This document shows positions 49,368 to 54,766 of a DNA stretch of 54,766 bases, piece by piece. Location of the stretch: the NCBI GenBank assembly GCA_910576385.1, contig CAJTIR010000027.1, positions 1-54,766 of the forward strand. The letters run 5' to 3'. Origin of the DNA: Lachnospiraceae bacterium (lineage in GTDB: Bacteria; Bacillota; Clostridia; Lachnospirales; Lachnospiraceae). Each line of letters starts with the position of its first letter. Positions within the stretch are counted from its first letter, which is position 1. The notes under the pieces were generated by a model. The model was not told the DNA's origin. It searched no databases and saw only the letters and a program-made list of their open reading frames with translations. The position numbers and the translations under genes were made by a program.

Positions 49368-49733
49368 ATGACTTATGGATGTGCAAAAATTCTCAAAGAA
49401 CTTAACAACATTGCAAAAACCACAGATGTTTGGCTCACCTTTGTGAGTGATGCCCCATACATATGCCTTTACGAAGACACCTCTGTATATTTTGATTATT
49501 CTAAAACAAAATACAAAAATGAAATTAGTGCTATCATCAATGAATTGGCACGCACAGAATATCTTGTGATTTCTCAAAGCGGTTTTCAGTTTGCCTTAAC
49601 ATATAAAGGAATCCACCCATACCAAGTTGGTTGGCAGGCTCTCAAACGCTTTCTTTTTAAATCCGTTACCATTCCGATTGTTGTGTCTGTCGTAACTGCT
49701 TTAATTACCCTGTGGTTACGAGGACTACTATAA
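49368..49733 (+). CDS. plus-strand membrane-anchored protein, 121 aa (pair D)
   Basis: The N-terminal ~85 residues (MTYGCAKILKELNNIAKTTD..) look like a small winged-helix-like fold ('ISAIINELARTEYLVISQSG', 'FQFALTYKGIHPYQVGWQAL') and the C-terminus is a membrane segment (VTIPIVVSVVTALITLWLRG). AAAGGAG precedes ATG 49368; an extended -10 TGTTATACT lies at about 49327-49336. Similar 'winged helix plus one TM' proteins occur in Bacillota mobile elements, function unknown. The 3' end overlaps the opposing 41-aa gene by 29 nt. Confidence 0.7.
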   Translation: MTYGCAKILKELNNIAKTTDVWLTFVSDAPYICLYEDTSVYFDYSKTKYKNEISAIINELARTEYLVISQSGFQFALTYKGIHPYQVGWQALKRFLFKSVTIPIVVSVVTALITLWLRGLL

Positions 49734-49830
49734 TGGAAGTTACTGCGCTTAAGAGGATTGTCCACAGTACCCGGATAATCTTCTTATCAATTTTCTCAAT
49801 TTTTTCATCCATTTCTTTTTCCTTACTCAT
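49705..49830 (-). CDS. minus-strand small membrane protein, 41 aa (pair D)
   Basis: MSKEKEMDEKIEKIDKKIIR is followed by one membrane helix (VLWTILLSAVTSIIVVLVTT). GAAAGGAGTGGAGGT precedes ATG 49830. Its membrane segment is encoded exactly opposite the membrane segment of the plus-strand gene. A hairpin with T-run for plus transcription (49751-49785) lies inside it. Confidence 0.65.
   Translation of the reverse strand: MSKEKEMDEKIEKIDKKIIRVLWTILLSAVTSIIVVLVTTG
49751..49785 (+). terminator. terminator of pair D, inside the opposing gene
   Basis: AAGAGGATT / AATCTTCTT arms with one mismatch, followed by ATCAATTTTCTC. It lies inside the 41-aa minus-strand gene. Confidence 0.55.
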
Positions 49831-49860
49831 ACCTCCACTCCTTTCTTAATTGCTTGAATG

Positions 49861-49899
49861 GCTTACAGGACTGTCCCGCTCTGTAATCACCACTTTTTT
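49861..49899 (+). terminator. degenerate terminator in front of cassette B
   Basis: GCTTACAG / CTGTAATC (49861-49868, 49881-49888; one mismatch) then T6, matching the hairpin in front of cassette A. Confidence 0.6.
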
Positions 49900-49900
49900 A

Positions 49901-49973
49901 TTGCCTTTCTACGTTTCCACTTTTATACTATTCTTACAGGCTCCTGCCAGAGCTGAGTATTCATAGAAAGGAG
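49901..49973 (+). promoter_or_regulatory. cassette B promoter and conserved leader
   Basis: TTGCCT (49901-49906), 17 bp, TATACT (49924-49929), then CTTACAGGCTC-CTGCCA-GAGCTGAGTAT and AAAGGAG. It closely matches the cassette A and C leaders. Confidence 0.8.
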
Positions 49974-49981
49974 TATGCTCC

Positions 49982-50182
49982 ATGTATAGTAGTGGTGATA
50001 TTGGTTATTGTCCTTATGTTGGACATACCGGAAGTATTGAACTGACATGGGATAATGACACCGTTGTTTCTGTAAAGTGTGGTTTTGGAGACCATAAAAC
50101 CTGCGGCTTTTCCAACGAGTGCGAACTTTATCAACGGCGGCCAGTTGGTTTTGTCCAAGCATACCCATCAGAGAAAAATTAG
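49982..50182 (+). CDS. cassette B plus-strand Cys-containing protein, 66 aa
   Basis: MYSSGDIGYCPYVGHTGSIE then 'TVVSVKCGFGDHKTCGFSNE'. Four Cys (Y-C-P, K-C-G, T-C-G, E-C-E) suggest a metal or disulfide site. No family is recognised. AAAGGAG precedes ATG 49982. It is stopped by a hairpin at 50203-50241 that lies inside the opposing gene. Confidence 0.68.
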   Translation: MYSSGDIGYCPYVGHTGSIELTWDNDTVVSVKCGFGDHKTCGFSNECELYQRRPVGFVQAYPSEKN

Positions 50183-50394
50183 TGTAATAGCCCTCCAAAC
50201 TCAGCGACCTTTTGAATATTTGCGCTATTTAAAAGGTCGCTTCCCTTCTTTTGGTAATTGATTTTTACACATTCAAGCACATTCATGGCATCTTCATAAG
50301 TGCATTCCGGCTCATTTTCAATGACTTCCACAATCCCGTTAATCATCCTATTTATACGTTGAACTGTTTCTTTTGAAGTTCTTTTACAATCTAT
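50179..50394 (-). CDS. cassette B minus-strand small protein, about 71 aa (start uncertain)
   Basis: The frame reads IDCKRTSKETVQRINRMING then 'IVEVIENEPECTYEDAMNVL' and ends QKVAEFGGLLH, a recognisable pattern of small Lachnospiraceae phage proteins. The only start at a good distance from AGGAGGTGA is ATA 50394, a rare initiator; the next ATG is at 50346 (55 aa). It may be translated from ATA, or the start has mutated. It overlaps the plus-strand stop by 4 nt. Confidence 0.55.
   Translation of the reverse strand: MDCKRTSKETVQRINRMINGIVEVIENEPECTYEDAMNVLECVKINYQKKGSDLLNSANIQKVAEFGGLLH
50203..50241 (+). terminator. terminator of cassette B, inside the opposing gene
   Basis: Perfect 11-bp arms AGCGACCTTTT / AAAAGGTCGCT followed by TCCCTTCTTTT. 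It lies within the coding region of the minus-strand gene at 50179-50394. Confidence 0.85.
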
Positions 50395-50411
50395 CCCCTA
50401 TTCACCTCCTC

Positions 50412-50489
50412 TCAAACACTCTGCTGGTTGTGCTTAGCTTCTCTTTTTTCCTTGTTCCCAACATTCAAATGTCTTGTCTTTCCTTGCAT
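50412..50489 (-). CDS. tiny upstream ORF ending in NQQSV (25 aa)
   Basis: MQGKTRHLNVGNKEKREAKH then NQQSV. The end is encoded by the conserved element. It runs antisense to the cassette C promoter. GGGAGG abuts its ATG, so translation is uncertain. Confidence 0.35.
   Translation of the reverse strand: MQGKTRHLNVGNKEKREAKHNQQSV
50416..50429 (-). repeat. conserved 14-bp element, copy B
   Basis: AACCAGCAGAGTGT, identical to copies A and C, 22 nt before the likely start of the 50179-50394 gene. Confidence 0.75.
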
Positions 50490-50546
50490 CCTCCCTTATA
50501 ATTTTTATACAGGCCGTTGCCGCAGCCAAGTATATAGAAAGGATGA
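50474..50546 (+). promoter_or_regulatory. cassette C promoter and conserved leader
   Basis: TTGTCT (50474-50479), 17 bp, TATAAT (50497-50502), then ACAGGCCG-TTGC-CGCAGCCAAGTAT and GAAAGGATG. It matches the leaders of cassettes A and B. Confidence 0.8.
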
Positions 50547-50551
50547 TATTT

Positions 50552-50761
50552 ATGGAACAATATTATATTGACTTAAGATCCTGTGAGAAATCAGAACACG
50601 ATCGCATCATGAAACTGATAAATACTTTTGCATGGGATGTTTATCTTGTTGCCGCTATTCCAAATGTTTATGCCTTTATGTGGAATAGAAAAGAATCTGT
50701 TAATGAAATTCCTGGAATCCCCAGTGATCTTATTAGCAAATATCCTCCTCATAATACGTAA
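50552..50761 (+). CDS. cassette C plus-strand small protein, 69 aa
   Basis: MEQYYIDLRSCEKSEHDRIM then 'KLINTFAWDVYLVAAIPNVY', a small aromatic alpha/beta protein, no known family. GAAAGGATG precedes ATG 50552. It is stopped by a hairpin (50779-50806) inside the opposing gene, which it also overlaps by 29 nt. Confidence 0.68.
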   Translation: MEQYYIDLRSCEKSEHDRIMKLINTFAWDVYLVAAIPNVYAFMWNRKESVNEIPGIPSDLISKYPPHNT

Positions 50762-50924
50762 CTTTAATTTTCTCCACTTGCGGGTTGTAATCTATCACAA
50801 TCCGCATTTTCATGTTTTTATCTACTCTGAAAATATCCATCAATGGATTAGTTCCATGATTTAATAAAGCAACCAGTTTCTCGCAAAAACTTCTGTTTAC
50901 GCTATACTCACCTTTTTTCTTCAC
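50733..50924 (-). CDS. cassette C minus-strand small protein, 63 aa
   Basis: From GTG 50924 (GGGAGGTG about 9 nt upstream): KKKGEYSVNRSFCEKLVALL then 'MKMRIVIDYNPQVEKIKVTY'. A small beta-alpha protein of unknown function. A frame opening to 50960 exists but lacks a site. It lies directly after cro in the leftward transcript. Confidence 0.58.
   Translation of the reverse strand: MKKKGEYSVNRSFCEKLVALLNHGTNPLMDIFRVDKNMKMRIVIDYNPQVEKIKVTYYEEDIC
50779..50810 (+). terminator. terminator of cassette C, inside the opposing gene
   Basis: TGCGGGTTGT / ACAATCCGCA arms (one G-T wobble) followed by TTTT. It lies inside the minus-strand gene 50733-50924. Confidence 0.82.
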
Positions 50925-50966
50925 TCCAATTTCACCTCCCTTCACTTCTGCCATTGACACAATGCC

Positions 50967-51008
50967 TTAGCCGCTTACACTCTGCTGGTTGAATGATAAT
51001 AGTAACAT
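50967..51008 (-). CDS. tiny upstream ORF ending in NQQSVSG (13 aa)
   Basis: MLLLSFNQQSVSG. Its ATG lies 1 nt after the cro stop, ideal for re-initiation after cro translation. It shares NQQSV with the other two leaders. Confidence 0.4.
   Translation of the reverse strand: MLLLSFNQQSVSG
50977..50990 (-). repeat. conserved 14-bp element, copy C
   Basis: AACCAGCAGAGTGT. The 37-nt region 50954-50990 matches 49231-49267 with few changes, so copies A and C are longer duplicates. Confidence 0.75.
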
Positions 51009-51298
51009 TTTAAGTTACTTTTCCAGCAAAAAAAATATCCATAGGATTTTCAATATGCAAATTATCAATCATAATCTGAATTTCATCACTTCCAAAAACA
51101 CCTTTTTGCATACGGAGATAAAATGTCTTTGGAGTAACTCCAATCATTTTGGCTATATCTGATTGAGTTTTCTTGTTTTCAGCAATAATCCCACGAAGCT
51201 TATCTGTATCAATCACAATATTACCTCCCTTCTAAAGTATTTTGTAACTTTATAAGTTACTATTTAGTATATCACGCTTTTGTAACTTGTCAAGTTAT
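51002..51298. promoter_or_regulatory. Cro/CI operator-promoter region
   Basis: Three sites of the form GTAACTT-nnn-AAGTTAC: 51244-51260 (perfect), 51282-51298 (one change) and GTAACATTTTAAGTTAC at 51002-51018, which overlaps the cro stop. Leftward promoter: TTGACA (51288-51293), 16 bp, TATACT (51266-51271), covered by operator 2. Confidence 0.8.
51010..51216 (-). CDS. Cro-like regulator
   Basis: 68 residues: MIDTDKLRGIIAENKKTQSD then 'IAKMIGVTPKTFYLRMQKGV' (HTH) and 'DEIQIMIDNLHIENPMDIFF', typical of DUF739/Cro-like phage proteins. GTG 51216 follows AGGGAGGTAATATT. It is divergent from the CI-like gene across palindromic operators and opens the leftward early transcript. Confidence 0.85.
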   Translation of the reverse strand: MIDTDKLRGIIAENKKTQSDIAKMIGVTPKTFYLRMQKGVFGSDEIQIMIDNLHIENPMDIFFAGKVT

Positions 51299-51305
51299 TT
51301 TTTTC

Positions 51306-51333
51306 TTGACTTATAACATTTTTGTGTTAAAAT
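51306..51333 (+). promoter_or_regulatory. promoter of the CI-like repressor
   Basis: TTGACT (51306-51311), 16 bp, TAAAAT (51328-51333), 33 nt before the ATG. Confidence 0.65.
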
Positions 51334-51365
51334 ATAAATCAATAATACGCAGGAGATTTAAATGC

Positions 51366-51743
51366 ATGACAGTAGGTGATAGAATAAGAAAATTAAGAAC
51401 AAGTTTAGGCATTTCACAAGTAGAGTTAGCCCAAAAAGCAAAAATTAGCAAACAAACTTTATATAAATACGAAACAAATATTGTAACTAATATCCCCTCT
51501 GACAAAATAGAACATATAGCAGAAATTTTAAAAATTTCACCCTGCTATTTAATGGGATGGGAAGAAAAAAAATATTCTGATACAATCAAAAACTTTATAG
51601 ATGCAAATCCAGAACCAATATTAAATAAAATAATAGACTGCTATGATAAAATGGACAATATTGGGCGAAATGAACTTGCTGACCAAGCCGAATACCTATT
51701 AACTAAACACCGTAAATCAAAACCTAATTCAATGGTAGGATAA
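51366..51743 (+). CDS. CI-like XRE repressor
   Basis: 125 residues: 'MTVGDRIRKLRTSLGISQVE', 'LAQKAKISKQTLYKYETNIV' (XRE HTH), 'EILKISPCYLMGWEEKKYSD', and a helical C-terminus without a peptidase fold. It should maintain lysogeny by binding the GTAACTT palindromes. ATG 51366 has AGGAG at 9 nt. Confidence 0.88.
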   Translation: MTVGDRIRKLRTSLGISQVELAQKAKISKQTLYKYETNIVTNIPSDKIEHIAEILKISPCYLMGWEEKKYSDTIKNFIDANPEPILNKIIDCYDKMDNIGRNELADQAEYLLTKHRKSKPNSMVG

Positions 51744-51860
51744 AGGGCAATATAACATATCCTTCTATTTGGGATTTCAGGAGGTAATATTGCAGGTGGT
51801 GGGGGGAAATAGAACAACTAACTAAGGAAGTAGTTTAAATAATTACTAAGGAGGAAGCAT

Positions 51861-53294
51861 ATGAATCTTACAGATATTTTTGATTTTTTCCGAATTTCTC
51901 AAATCAAACAAGAAAACGAACAACTTAAAGCTTCAAAAATTGAACTTCAAAATAAACTTGATTCATTGGGAGTTACAGAATATTATCAAACAAAAGAAAG
52001 ACTTGACCAACTTAACCAAGAATTATCTTCCCAAAATACAACTCTGGCAAGTCTGAAAAAAGAAACATTTTCCCTGCAGGAGAAAAATGACAAATTAGAA
52101 AAACAGATTTCTACTCAAACACGGAAACTTTCACGAATTAAGGAATTATACAAAAGTATCAATCATGCCATTAGCAATTTCTTTGAATCGGATGTAGAAT
52201 ATAGCAATTGCAAATTAAGTACAAAAGAATTTGAAGATTTGGAGTTAATTTCCCCTTCTATTATCCTGAAACTCCACTGCATGGATGTGAAGGATTTAAG
52301 AAAAGCATATAAAGAAAATGAAAAACAGATCAATAGCATATTAGAAAAATACTCTGCCAGGTATACAACAAAGGCAAATAAATCTATTTACAATCTCATG
52401 GTAATCGCTCTAAGGGCTGAGTTGCAAAACATCCTGTTAAATTTAAAATATGAAAAACTAGACAAATCTATTGAGGATATAAAAAGCATATCAGCCAAGT
52501 ATTTGAAAATTGCCGGTGAAGGCAATCAAAATATCGCTGGAACGCTTACCAAATTCATAGGTGAAATCGAATACCTTTTTATCAATGCTGTAAAAATTGA
52601 ATACAATTATTATGTAAAGAAGGAACAAGCACGGCAAGAGCAACTTGCCATCAGGGAACAAATGCGACAGGAAGCAGAAGAACGGAAAGCTTTGGAGGCT
52701 GAAAAAAAGAAAATCGAAAAAGAGGAAACAAAATATCAATCGGAAATTTCAAAGTTGCAAGAAACATTGAATACTGCATCTTCGGATGACGAAATCGCAA
52801 AATTACAAGCGCGTATACTCGAATTACAATCCCAATTGTCCGAGGTAATTCTGAAAAAAGAAGAAATCACAAGCCTTCAAAATGGAAAAGCCGGAAATGT
52901 TTATATCATTAGCAATCTTGGTTCTTTTGGAGAAGATGTCTTTAAAATCGGCATGACGCGCCGCTTGGATCCGCAAGAGCGTATCAATGAACTTGGAAGT
53001 GCAAGCGTACCATTTAAATTTGATATTCATAGTTTTATCTTTTCTGATGATGCAGTTTCCTTGGAAAAGAAACTGCATGACAGTTTGAATGACAAACGAT
53101 TAAACAAGGTAAATATGCGTAAAGAATTTTTCAAGGTTTCCATTGATGAACTGGAAAAACTTGTGACCAGCATAGATCCAACAGCCGAATTCAATAAAAC
53201 AATGATCGCTGAAGAGTTCCGTCAGTCACTTTCTACAAATGAGGTATATAATTCAGACTTTACTTTATCTGATGATTTTGGGGAAAATGAATAA
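51861..53294 (+). CDS. DUF4041 and T5orf172 (GIY-YIG-like) protein
   Basis: 477 residues. Residues ~10-85 are a coiled coil, ~90-225 a DUF4041-like helical domain (FESDVEYSNCKLSTKEFEDL), ~230-325 a second coiled coil, and ~345-440 a T5orf172/GIY-YIG-like domain ('NVYIISNLGSFGEDVFKIGM', 'TRRLDPQERINELGSASVPF', 'EKKLHDSLNDKRLNKVNMRK'). Such proteins are common beside phage repressors and mobile elements; a nuclease role is likely but unproven. AAGGAGGAAGC precedes ATG 51861. Confidence 0.85.
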   Translation: MNLTDIFDFFRISQIKQENEQLKASKIELQNKLDSLGVTEYYQTKERLDQLNQELSSQNTTLASLKKETFSLQEKNDKLEKQISTQTRKLSRIKELYKSINHAISNFFESDVEYSNCKLSTKEFEDLELISPSIILKLHCMDVKDLRKAYKENEKQINSILEKYSARYTTKANKSIYNLMVIALRAELQNILLNLKYEKLDKSIEDIKSISAKYLKIAGEGNQNIAGTLTKFIGEIEYLFINAVKIEYNYYVKKEQARQEQLAIREQMRQEAEERKALEAEKKKIEKEETKYQSEISKLQETLNTASSDDEIAKLQARILELQSQLSEVILKKEEITSLQNGKAGNVYIISNLGSFGEDVFKIGMTRRLDPQERINELGSASVPFKFDIHSFIFSDDAVSLEKKLHDSLNDKRLNKVNMRKEFFKVSIDELEKLVTSIDPTAEFNKTMIAEEFRQSLSTNEVYNSDFTLSDDFGENE

Positions 53295-53396
53295 AAAAAA
53301 CAAAATGTGACGATTTTATTTCCAATATTGAAAATTTTTTAAATACCCAGTAAAAATAGCATCTGCATCCAATTAGAAGAAATGTTGAACTAAAAT

Positions 53397-53423
53397 AAAT
53401 TAAACCGCTTTGGCGTTTTAATA
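53397..53423 (+). terminator. weak terminator after the DUF4041 gene
   Basis: TTAAACCGC-TTTG-GCGTTTTAA stem with a bulge, followed by TATTTTTC. Confidence 0.55.
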
Positions 53424-53467
53424 TTTTTCAAAATGTAAGGTCTCAAAAGAGAAAGAGAGGAAATATT

Positions 53468-53563
53468 ATGATTGATTTTAAAAACGGAAGTATGTTCAAA
53501 CTCAAGAAAGCTGATGGAGCTGCAAAGGAAGTTGAGCAACTTCTCATTCCAGGTGAAGATTGA
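53468..53563 (+). pseudogene. 5' fragment of a PH-domain-like gene
   Basis: The 31-residue frame MIDFKNGSMFKLKKADGAAK then EVEQLLIPGED matches the start of small bacterial PH-domain proteins (PH_12 type, usual ~120-125 residues, next expected 'GE.VL..Y...RD.VVFT'). The match ends at IPGE and a stop follows, then IS110-family DNA begins. GAGAGG precedes ATG. It appears cut by IS insertion. Confidence 0.65.
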
Positions 53564-54766
53564 AAATGAGAAGTAGAGGGTATCCATTACCTTAAGCACA
53601 CAACAAACAAGCCATCTTTCGGTGGCTGCTTTAAAAATTGAATATTGAGATTGTTAAGGTTATGCAGTTGCTGCCTTGATTTTATAACCTTGATTTCTTG
53701 CTAGGATGATTGCCTGCTCCACTGTGATTTCACGATCAACCGAGGGCAGATCGGATTTCTTATAAAGTTCCGCATTATAGTTTTCTCCATTCTTCAGCAT
53801 ATGGTATAATGCGGTAAGAAGCATTCTTGCTATGGCAATGATTGCTTTCTTGTGACCGCGACGCTTTTTGATACGGAGATAGCGGTTACGAATTTCAGGA
53901 TGCTTTTTGCTGGTAACAACAGCATTGGCACACTGTACAAGCAGTGGCTTGATATAGCATCCTGCTTTGGAGACCCGGACAGATTTTTTCTTCCCTGCAC
54001 TTTCATTGTTGGTCGGTGTAAGACCAGCCCATGAGCATAAGTGTTTCGCCGAAGGAAAAGCCTCCATGTTGGTACCGATTTCGGAAATGATTCCGATGGC
54101 AGTGAAAATACTGCTGATACCAGGAGCGGTTTGGAGAATGGCAAGTTCCTGCTGATAGGGAGCGGCGAGCGCAAGAATGAGTTCTTCAAGCTCTGCCTTC
54201 CGGGATTCAAGGTCCTCAAAGTGGCCTTTGATCACCTTAAGTTTACCGGCTTGCTCCGGTGTGATAAAGCCGTCAATGGCATCACGGAGTTCAGGGAGTT
54301 TCTTTTTCAAACTTTTGTAGACGAGGGGTTCAAGGTCAAAGGAAGTATCTGCGGGATTTTCCAAAAGTTTATCCAGTATCGCCTGAGCAGATTTGCCGAA
54401 GGTGTCCGAGACAACGTTTCCCAACTGGATATTGGAAACCGTGAGACAGTTCTGCAAACGATTCTTTTCACTTGATTTAAAGCAGGTCAGTTTGAAACGG
54501 TAACGCATAAGATCGCGGAGCTGACGAATGTCAGCGGGGGGAATAAAGCTACCGGTAACAAGGTCATGCTTAAACAGGTCAGCAATCCATTTGGCATCTT
54601 TCTTGTCAGTTTTCTTTCCACGGATAGCCTTAACATATTTGGGATGGGCAAGGACGATCGTACAATCATTTTCCAAAATGTTGTAAAGGGGAATCCAGTA
54701 TTTACCGGTGGATTCCATACAGACATCCTTGCAATTCCGGTCGAGAAGCCATTGTAACAAATCTTT
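53564..54766 (-). mobile_element. IS110-family element (incomplete in window)
   Basis: It spans the transposase gene and its ~95-nt downstream flank up to the truncated PH-domain gene. The flank contains AGCCA / TGGCT hairpin arms near 53609-53626. The other IS end lies beyond the window. The exact left border is not proven. Confidence 0.7.
53660..54766 (-). CDS. IS110-family transposase (5' end outside window)
   Basis: The frame continues past the window edge, so at least the first residues and the first catalytic Asp are missing. Visible are 'DVCMESTGKYWIPLYNILEN' (Glu of the DEDD RuvC-like site), 'GKKTDKKDAKWIADLFKHDL' (the two later Asp), and the C-terminal Transposase_20 domain 'ILQTAPGISSIFTAIGIISE', 'CSWAGLTPTNNESAGKKKSV' with the expected nucleophilic Ser. 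IS110 enzymes use a bridge RNA encoded in an IS end. The protein is otherwise intact, with ~366 codons seen. Confidence 0.93.
   Translation of the reverse strand, partial: KDLLQWLLDRNCKDVCMESTGKYWIPLYNILENDCTIVLAHPKYVKAIRGKKTDKKDAKWIADLFKHDLVTGSFIPPADIRQLRDLMRYRFKLTCFKSSEKNRLQNCLTVSNIQLGNVVSDTFGKSAQAILDKLLENPADTSFDLEPLVYKSLKKKLPELRDAIDGFITPEQAGKLKVIKGHFEDLESRKAELEELILALAAPYQQELAILQTAPGISSIFTAIGIISEIGTNMEAFPSAKHLCSWAGLTPTNNESAGKKKSVRVSKAGCYIKPLLVQCANAVVTSKKHPEIRNRYLRIKKRRGHKKAIIAIARMLLTALYHMLKNGENYNAELYKKSDLPSVDREITVEQAIILARNQGYKIKAATA

Larger units (their letters stand above)
8840..53564. mobile_element. prophage (contractile-tailed, lambda-like head genes)
   Basis: All hallmark phage modules lie between the tRNA-Ser terminator and the IS110 element: lysis, tail fibre, baseplate, tape measure, tube, sheath, capsid, protease, portal, terminase, replication and a CI/Cro switch. 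Most genes run leftward; the repressor side and several cargo genes run rightward. The left edge is inferred from the tRNA and tandem repeats. The right edge is unknown, since no integrase or second attachment copy is in the window. Confidence 0.9.

Noticed and set aside
53564-53660. Bridge RNA of the IS110 element
   Set aside because: The flank seen here is only ~95 nt. The RNA may lie in the other IS end, outside the window. No firm structure can be claimed.

Overview
The window looks like a Lachnospiraceae-type (Bacillota, Clostridia) chromosome carrying an integrated tailed phage. The host call rests on the 16S rRNA 5' end, on the recR / ybaB / dnaX set, and on LysM and DUF5711-like membrane proteins of a kind common in Clostridium cluster XIVa relatives. 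Genus cannot be fixed from this sequence. The prophage has a contractile tail.

Host part (1-8.87 kb, almost all on the minus strand): the first ~478 nt of a 16S rRNA behind two tandem rrn promoters; then, in chromosomal order, genes for a CvpA-like membrane protein, a DUF5711-like membrane protein, a long LysM protein, RecR, YbaB/EbfC, DnaX and 6-phosphofructokinase; then, on the plus strand, a tRNA-Ser(CGA) with its own promoter and terminator. Two perfect tandem 12-bp repeats follow the tRNA terminator, and phage DNA starts there. This is the likely left attachment region.

Phage left end (8.9-14.3 kb): cargo ('moron') genes and lysis. It holds a decayed gene, a small XRE regulator with a divergent promoter region, a plus-strand gene broken at an A8 run, an amidase, a holin, a self-contained Rha/ribbon-helix-helix cassette, and an XhlA-like protein. 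Morphogenesis (14.3-37.0 kb, minus strand) reads from right to left in transcription order: terminase small and large subunits, gpW, portal, protease, capsid, decoration protein, connector proteins, tail sheath, tail tube, a tail chaperone pair with a T TTT TTG -1 frameshift, tape measure, P2-like X/D/V/U/W/J/I baseplate proteins, and a long tail fibre with a perfect 135-bp internal duplication. The packaging and connector genes resemble lambda and the tail resembles P2. A plus-strand HicAB pair sits between gpW and the terminase.

Early part (37.7-51.2 kb, mostly minus strand): an ArpU/sigma-like late regulator, many small genes, a PAPS-reductase-like protein, a Dam methylase, a replication initiator with 12-bp iterons inside its gene, a divergent XRE switch at 46.2 kb, an HNH-like protein, and an HUH rolling-circle type Rep preceded by a candidate antisense RNA.

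The most unusual stretch is 48.7-51.0 kb. It holds four convergent pairs of very small genes. Three plus-strand members share a promoter and 5' leader. Three minus-strand members follow a conserved 14-bp element, which encodes the peptide NQQSV at the end of a tiny upstream ORF. In every pair the plus-strand terminator lies inside the opposing gene.

Right end (51.0-54.8 kb): a Cro/CI switch with palindromic operators, a DUF4041/T5orf172 protein, and the first 31 codons of a PH-domain-like gene cut off next to an IS110-family transposase that runs off the window. No integrase is visible; it may lie beyond the right edge.
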